This document shows, in pieces, positions 58,406 to 64,000 of a stretch of DNA of 64,000 bases (position 1 is its first letter; each line of letters opens with the position of its first letter). Under the pieces are notes generated by a model. That model made no database searches. It was not told where the DNA came from and worked only from the letters and a program-made list of their open reading frames with translations. Origin of the DNA: Brachyhypopomus gauderio (taxonomy: Eukaryota; Chordata; Actinopteri; Gymnotiformes; Hypopomidae); contig NC_135213.1 in the NCBI RefSeq assembly GCF_052324685.1, positions 1,422,146-1,486,145 on the forward strand. Reading direction: 5' to 3'. The position numbers and the translations under genes were made by a program.

Positions 58406-59062
58406 CTACCATGGAGAGAGAGATGGAGGGAGAGAGATAAAAGAGAAATGGATGAAATATAAGAGTCAGAGCTCTGCAAGACAAGAAGAGCAGGTGAGAG
58501 AAGACAAGAGCCAGCAGGCCTGCACAGGTGGGAGCGGCCCGTCCCTCACCTGCAGGAAGACGATGATGATGAAGAGGAAGAGGAAGGGCTTGGCCCGACT
58601 CTGCTCCTTATTCTTTGGTAGGTACTTCCTGCCGTCGCTGGGGAACAGAACCGCTTTAGACTTCCTGCGGCTCCTCCGGCGGTGAGGACTTCCTGACCGG
58701 GCTGGGGAGAAGTCACCAGGGGAGGAGGGTCTGGGCGGCCTGCCTCGCAACAGGCCGTGGGGGGCGGGGCCCTGCTCAGGCCACGCCTGCCGGAGATACT
58801 TACTACGGATCCGCATTACAGCCTTCAGCCGCAGAGGGAGGCCTCGGGTGCCTCTGACACCTGTACTCTCCCCACCTCCCCCTCTCTCTCCGCCTCTGTC
58901 CCCGCCTCCGTCTCCACCTCCGTCTCCACCTCTGTCCCCGCCTCCGTCTCCACCTCCGTCTCCGCCTTTGTCCCCGCCTCTGTCTCTGCCTTCATCTCTG
59001 CCTCTGTCTCTGACTCTGTCTTCTTTTATACAGGCGTCCATCTCACCATCTGTCCTCTCCAT
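57593..59062 (-). CDS. tor4a: Torsin-4A (AAA+ ATPase), two exons
   Basis: Torsins are AAA+ ATPases of the ER and nuclear-envelope membrane system; torsin-4A is a membrane-anchored member of little-known role. Exons 59062-58550 and 58405-57593 give 441 residues (human TOR4A 423). Exon 1 has a Gly/Asp/Arg repeat (about 17-60), a basic region, SKAVLFPSDGRKYLP (135-149) and a hydrophobic anchor (159-171). Exon 2 starts VYNAIENLDDHIEKYDLEGL, then Walker A GASGVGKS (232-239), Walker B LVVLDE (299-304), and the family-defining C-terminal GCKQVVAKVNLL (430-441). The start is the ATG at 59062, right after an acceptor-like CCCAG, so a further 5' exon is likely. ATTAAA at 57435-57430 may be the poly(A) signal. 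Confidence 0.93.
58550..59062 (-). CDS. tor4a: tor4a exon 1: membrane anchor
   Basis: 171 codons ending FLFLFIIIVFLQ at donor CTGCAG|GTGAGG. The splice site falls exactly at the end of the module shared with the two IER3-like proteins. Confidence 0.88.
58875..59020 (-). repeat. Coding minisatellite in tor4a exon 1
   Basis: Tandem hexamer/dodecamer CTCCGTCTCCAC-type units (plus strand) encode the RDRGGDKGGDGGGDGG run; length probably varies between individuals and it is unlikely to be structured. Confidence 0.8.
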
Positions 59063-59109
59063 CTGGGCACTACGAAGAGAGACAGAGAGACTGAGTTCCA
59101 GATGTACTG

Positions 59110-59605
59110 AGAGGTTAAAGGTTAAAGGTTAAAGGTGAGGAAAAGTACATGCAGACTTAAAAAAAAAAAACAATCAACTGTCCAACGTACTTTTTGTCTG
59201 ACTGAACAGGTACTAACTAATTACTGTTAATAATCTGTTAGTAGTACATTCTGTCTGTTTTGCAGGTTTTACCTAATGAATACACAACATCCTCTCTGCC
59301 AGGAAGTGCCTGTCTGAGCGAGAGAGATGAAGTGAGATGAAGCACTGCACTTTTAGCAGTGTATATTTGTAGTTTTAGCAGTATAAATTCAGTCTGCTGC
59401 TGCGCTGTCTTCTCTAAACTTTGCTCATTTGTTTTGCTGAGAGTTCTTAAACACTGTTCACTTGTATAAAATAAAATCTTTTTGATCTGTTAATCTAATG
59501 ACTCAGCATTTACACAAGTGTAAGAAACCCAATAGTGTTCACCATGTTGAGGTCAGAGGTCATTCACCAGATGTATGCATTTTCTTAACATAACATGTCA
59601 TGGAG
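59110..59605. other. Non-coding stretch
   Basis: Tandem GGTTAAA at 59112-59135, otherwise nothing recognised. It should contain the tor4a promoter or first intron. Confidence 0.45.
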
Positions 59606-59607
59606 TT

Positions 59608-59955
59608 TGAATGAATGAATGAATGAATGTTCAACTTATATAGCGCCTTTCTAGATACTCAAGGTCGCTTTACAATTTTAACCACTGGGCATACAAACAC
59701 ATTCATTCACAGACACTCAGACAACTGCTTTTATTGAACATGAAGACACACAAACAGGAAGAATTTGTCAGGGAATCAGGGAAGACCAATTTACTTAACC
59801 TCCATGTCTTTGGACTGTGGGAGGAAACCAGAGACCCTGGAAGAAACCCACGCAGACACAGGGAGAACATGGAAACTCCACTCAGATAGGGACTTGAACC
59901 CAAGACCCCAGTGCTGAGAGACAAACGTGCTAACCACCAAGCCACCGTGTTGCCC
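59608..59955 (-). mobile_element. tRNA-headed SINE with LINE-like tail
   Basis: Read on the minus strand it begins near 59955 with GGCTTGGTGGTTAGCACG (A-box-like) and GGTTCAAGTCC (B-box-like), passes through the conserved core ATGTTCTCCCTGTGTCTGCG and TCCCACAGTCCAAAGACATG, and ends with AAGTTGAACATTCATTCATT. The tail matches those at 20.45 and 33.54 kb. Confidence 0.82.
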
Positions 59956-60139
59956 AATTGTCATGAAAATTGTGTTTAGATGCTGAGAACTGTATCTTGT
60001 AAAGGCGTTTGAGATTCAATGCCAAATAAAATGTGTTCAGAGATCAACACCACAGACAGTAGAAACCTGAACATAAGTGACTGAGGATTGTGTGTTCAAA
60101 GACAATGTGTAATCAAAAACTGCAGTACTGCCACTCTTA

Positions 60140-60661
60140 GGGCGTACTCACACTAGGCTCTGTGATCCGGGCCCGGATCAGTTAACCGTGCTCGGGCCCG
60201 CTTGAAGAGGTGGGCCAGGGCACGATTCATGTGGACTCGGGCACGGTTCGCTTCTAGTGTGAGCGCTATCCGTGCCCGGGCCCGCTTGGTGCCTCGTCTG
60301 ATTGGTTCATTTCGCTGGAACTCAAACATGACGTCAGTGATGCGATGCTCACGTTAAACAGTCATAGCGACAAAGCGATTAGCAGACAATCGTTGTGTTA
60401 AATGATCGATAAATCTGTGCTTGCACCGTGTTTCTGCACTCCCAAAACGACTCCAAAAATACAATAAAAAGAGAATCGTGAACTCCATAGTGTTGTGCGA
60501 GTGCGCTTTTTTTTCCAAATAATGCGGCGTTGTGATGACGTAAGCGTGCTCGGGCCGGGTTGCTGAAGCCAGTGTGAGTGCAGGCCAGAGGGGGAGTGGG
60601 GAGGGGGGATAACCGGGCCCCAGCACGGAACCAGCAAACCGTGCCTAGTGTGAGTACGCCC
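60140..60661. mobile_element. PIF/Harbinger-type MITE, 522 bp
   Basis: Perfect inverted ends GGGCGTACTCACACTAGGC and GCCTAGTGTGAGTACGCCC with a 3-bp duplication TTA on each side (60137-60139 and 60662-60664). GC-rich CGGGCCCG palindromes near both ends. No transposase. Confidence 0.92.
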
Positions 60662-61119
60662 TTAAATATACTTAACTGCACTCTTTAATTGAGGTCATAC
60701 TAAAATACGGTCTGAGAACACAACCAGAGTATTCCAGCCTACCTCCTACCACCCAGTGATTTACCGCCCAGTTTCATCCTAAAGCTCTCGACTCAGTTTG
60801 CCTGGTTGTTACCAAGGCCTTCAGGGCGTGAACTGGGCGTGTTGGGGCAGGAGTGACTCCTATGCAGGTGTTCCCTCAGTCTACACGTTGGCGTGCACAG
60901 CTGCTATCAACAAACCTTTGATCTGGATCTGGAGTTTGAAATTCTGCCAGTCTGACACCGAGCCAGTTTTTCCGAGAGGAAATATACAGTATCGGTTTCT
61001 TTGTTCCACGGTGAGAGATCTCAGTGGGTTATTAACCCTCCGAGGAATCTCTGAATTACTGCAGGTTTTTTCCAGTCAGCTCAACTTGGTTCAACTAATC
61101 AATGTCTGCCCAGGGCAGA

Positions 61120-61195
61120 ACAGGTCTGTGGGAGCTAAACTCTGTGGGCTGGGATGGACCTAAACTGTGCAAGGTAGACTAGATTTCCAGGAGTA
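61120..61195. repeat. Dispersed copy of the 2-kb minisatellite motif
   Basis: GGGAGCTAAACTCTGTGGGC, ACCTAAACTGTGCAAGGTAG and ACTAGATTTCCAGG resemble two units of the 1980-2335 array. Confidence 0.5.
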
Positions 61196-61287
61196 CTGCA
61201 AACACTTCAGGAGTTCATTAACTGGAGTATCTTCAAAGCTTTTCACTCTGCCAACGTCCCCTCAGCCACCACCACTTTGCTCCACAG

Positions 61288-61418
61288 GTGAACCACAGTG
61301 TCCCTCACCTGCTACAGCACTGTCTGGTCTGGGATTTGCAGTGTTTCTGATTCTAATACAGATAACTGTACACATCATCAGGAGGCCTCTGCTTCGTGTG
61401 AAATATGTTCTTGTCTAA
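61288..61418 (+). CDS. Weak candidate terminal exon with a membrane helix
   Basis: An acceptor (TTTGCTCCACAG) precedes 131 bp that read GEPQCPSPATALSG, then GLGFAVFLILIQITVHII, a plausible membrane helix, and RRPLLRVKYVLV before TAA. No family recognised and no matching upstream exon found. It may be chance. Confidence 0.18.
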
Positions 61419-61554
61419 TAGCATGATAACATGACCTGACCTCAATGAGCTGGGCGGGGTTAGCAGCAAAATGAGGCCTTGACCTTAATGACTTGGGCCG
61501 GACAATAGTCGGACAATGAGATAGCCCTGACCTCAATGGTTTGAATGTGACTAT

Positions 61555-61790
61555 CAGCACAATGAGGTGGGTGTGACCTCAATGGGATGGCCGTGATCTT
61601 AATATGAGGGGTGTGACCTCAATGGGATGGCCGTGATCTCGATAGGAGGGGTGTGACCTCAATGAGATGGCCGTGATCTCGATAGGAGGGGTGTGACCTC
61701 AATGAGATGGCCGTGATCTCGATAGGAGGGGTGTGACCTCAATGAGATGGCCGTGATCTCGATAGGAGGGGTGTGACTTCATTGGGAAGG
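61555..61790. repeat. 40-bp minisatellite
   Basis: About six copies of GGGGTGTGACCTCAATGAGA then TGGCCGTGATCTCGATAGGA. Confidence 0.94.
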
Positions 61791-61799
61791 GCAAGGCCA

Positions 61800-63060
61800 A
61801 AGCATTTGGTTCACCCTCATACTGAAGCAGCATTAGGTCATCTAGCTCAGATCTTCACTGATTCTTCTTTCCTACTGTATAGTTAAAGCATAAATTCTAT
61901 AAGCCAAATTATGACTAGCATGTTAAGTGTCTGTCAAATATTGCATAATTTTCAGGATTGCAAAAACGTTTATTTTTAGCATGAGAAATGTTCAGGACAC
62001 GTGACTTCTGAAAGGAGCTCTCATATTATCAGTCTGACGATGTGAGTTATACACAACAAAGCCAAGATATGTAGTGGTGTACCAGCCAGATCTCATGATA
62101 GGGGAGAAGATTGAGAAGACAGCAGGGAGAACCGATGGATCACGTGGTGGAAACATCTGAAGGAATGTGAGCTGGAAAAACACCAGGTACTGAAACAAAC
62201 AACTGAGATAATGGAAGGTGAACACCACATTATTTCAGAGGTGACGGGGAACTTGGGGTCACGACCACAAAGCTGGTGGAGGGGCTCCAACAGGCCCCAG
62301 GAATGACATCATCAGTTTCAGTCCAGAATAATACAATCCAGAAGCAGAAGAAACACTGCACCCTCACACTGCCAGACCTCTGGTAGTAGGCCCCAATATG
62401 AGGTGTGTGTGTGTGTTTGTGTGTATGAGAATCAAAGTGAAAGCATGAAAAATAATGTGTGTGTGTCTGTTTATCCAGAGTTGGTTCCTGCCTGTGCCCT
62501 GCGCTCATACATGACCTTGAACTGAACAGTATAGAAGATGAATGAATGAACAGTGTGTCTGTGTGGTGGTGTGTCTGTGTGGTGGTGTGTGTGGTGTGTG
62601 TGGTCTGTGGGAGTAGATTTCCATAACTTATTCCTCAATAAACATTTCAAGCTCACAACAACTTTTATGAAGTTTATCATTTCAGTGTGACTGAACACAT
62701 GCCTCACAATCATTTTAAGCAGAATTACTTCAGATAAGAGATGGAAAATCAATTATGAGCTTTTTATAACAATACATTGAAAATTCTGTGCATAGAGGTC
62801 TTACATAATCATTTGTGCTTGAAGGTTCTTCTGCTTTTGATGAGACTCTCCCATTAAATCCTGCCAATATAATGGTCCTGAATCTCATCCTCTGTTCCTC
62901 TGTCTCTATCTCTGAATCATCCAAACATAATCCGCACCTTTTAAAGCAAGAACATCTGTACCTCAATGGAACTTCTGTACCTCAATGGAACTTCTGAAAC
63001 TCAGTGGACCTTCGTCAGTCCTTCATGCACATGTGTGTTAGACAAATCTTATGGAACCTC
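61800..63060. other. Non-coding stretch
   Basis: No gene recognised on either strand; minus-strand frames around 61992-62290 and 62730-62966 have no known motif. Short GTGTGGTGGTGTGTCTGT repeats at 62550-62610. Confidence 0.4.
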
Positions 63061-63069
63061 AGACCTCAG

Positions 63070-63275
63070 GCTGTAGGCACTGATGCAGACACTCATCAGA
63101 CTGACACAGACACTCATCAGACTGTCGGCACTGACACAGACACTCATCAGACTGTACGCACTGACAGACACTCATCAGACTAAACACTGACACACTCATC
63201 AGACTGTCAGAACTGACACAGACACTCATCAGACTGTAGGCACTGACACAGACACTCATCAGACTGTAGGCACTT
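63070..63275. repeat. About 30-bp minisatellite
   Basis: Copies of ACTCATCAGACTGTAGGCAC then TGACACAGAC, with shortened units. Repeat-derived Ser/Val/Cys frames only. Confidence 0.92.
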
Positions 63276-63474
63276 TTCACAATCTGATCACTGTGATGTT
63301 GTTTTAGTTTTCCCCACATACAGATAGCAACGGTTTTCAGGTACAGTTAAGATCTTATTTTTCATTTCCCTGCATTCTTACATGTGTGGGTGAATATTTG
63401 GCCACAATAGGGTCTAATGTAAATCACAGTAAGTCCTAATATAGAGTTATAGTAGGGTCTGATGAAGCTCCCAG

Positions 63475-63615
63475 CCCAGGCCTCTGGGACCACCCCCCCC
63501 CCCCCCCAACCCCAACCAGAACAAGTATTCACTCCCACCCAGATCCTTACTGTACCCTGCACCCTACACCCTAAACCCTACACCTTGCACCCTACACCCT
63601 ATGCCCTGCACCCTA
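63475..63615. repeat. Poly-C tract and CCCTACACCCTAAA simple repeat
   Basis: A C-run of about 17 at 63492, then degenerate heptamers (ACACCCT, AAACCCT) at 63557-63618. Confidence 0.85.
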
Positions 63616-63648
63616 CACTTTTGATTACTGGAATCAGCCCTTGATTAC

Positions 63649-63738
63649 CTGGCCCAGGTGTAGCCGTAACAGTCTGGACGGAGCATCTCTGCACTAAGCT
63701 CTTTAAGTTCTCTCTCTGTAGCCGGAGCTCTAGCTCCA
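63649..63738 (-). CDS. Weak candidate internal exon of a coiled-coil protein
   Basis: Between CACTGCAG and CCAG|GTAATC lie 90 bp, phase 1 at both ends, reading ELELRLQRENLKSLVQRCS then VQTVTATPGP. A second frame is also open. No family recognised; could be part of a gene continuing past the right edge. Confidence 0.2.
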
Positions 63739-64000
63739 CTGCAGTGACTTAGCTTGGTATGAGGAACCACCTGTTCCCTCCTGGTCAGGAGGTGCAACGT
63801 TCCTGCCCAGGAACAGAGAGACAAAGGGGGTTCCTTGTATTTACGTAGCTTTGCATATCTGTGCATCCTGCTTTGTATTTGACCACAAGCGCACGTAGGC
63901 CAGACGTGTTGATCTACATCTACACCATCTCCACTATGCAAAGCGGCAGTATGCAAATCAGCTCAGTGTGCAGCACCCAGCTGGAGATGGAGAGTGTGAG

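Noticed and set aside
63557-63618. Telomere-like CCCTAAACCCTACACC run
   Set aside because: Degenerate heptamers mixed with CACCCTGC, not the vertebrate TTAGGG hexamer; a simple repeat.

Overview
This is vertebrate nuclear DNA, almost certainly from a ray-finned (teleost) fish. Genes are split by GT-AG introns. Long CA/TG microsatellites and minisatellites occur throughout, and the mobile elements are fish types: Tc1/mariner, small hAT elements, a PIF/Harbinger MITE, an L2-type LINE whose tail repeats TGATT, Rex/RTE-type LINE ends and a tRNA-headed SINE. There are no bacterial-style operons, rRNA genes or CRISPR arrays.

Layout. 1-3.7 kb: a possible non-coding promoter or first exon at the left edge, then non-coding DNA with a 45-bp tandem repeat. 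3.7-9.3 kb: a 35-bp minisatellite split by a stack of nested insertions: an outer repeat, a dead Tc1 element inside it, and inside Tc1 both a short inverted-repeat element and a 2.46-kb LTR element without protein genes. 9.4-18.4 kb, minus strand: fifteen exons of a discoidin-domain receptor tyrosine kinase of DDR2 type, joined in frame over 836 codons from signal peptide to late kinase domain; the last exon (about 40 codons in the family) was not found. 18.4-39.6 kb: no recognised coding gene; transposons, one of which holds a copy of DNA lying about 1.5 kb away, plus satellites. 40.1-40.8 kb, minus: ier3, with TATA box and AU-rich 3' end. 45.3-50.0 kb, plus: a full-length L2-like LINE with both reading frames open. 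51.5-52.2 kb, minus: a second IER3-like gene. 57.6-59.1 kb, minus: a two-exon torsin-4A gene (AAA+ ATPase). 59.6-64.0 kb: a SINE, a Harbinger MITE, satellites and two weak exon candidates.

The host genes do not form a pathway but share history. Human DDR1 and IER3 are neighbours in the MHC class I region (6p21), DDR2 is on 1q23 and TOR4A on 9q34, all parts of the MHC paralogon, so this window looks like a fish version of that ancestral segment. Two observations stand out. First, the two IER3-like proteins and torsin-4A share one module (R-x-V/A-L/M-Y/F-P, R-K-x-L/M-P, a hydrophobic anchor, then Q-I/V-Y); in torsin-4A it is carried by exon 1, whose intron falls exactly at the module's end. Second, three splice junctions of the DDR2-like gene have been tandemly amplified together with their splice sites: a donor 9 times, another donor 3 times and an acceptor 4 times.
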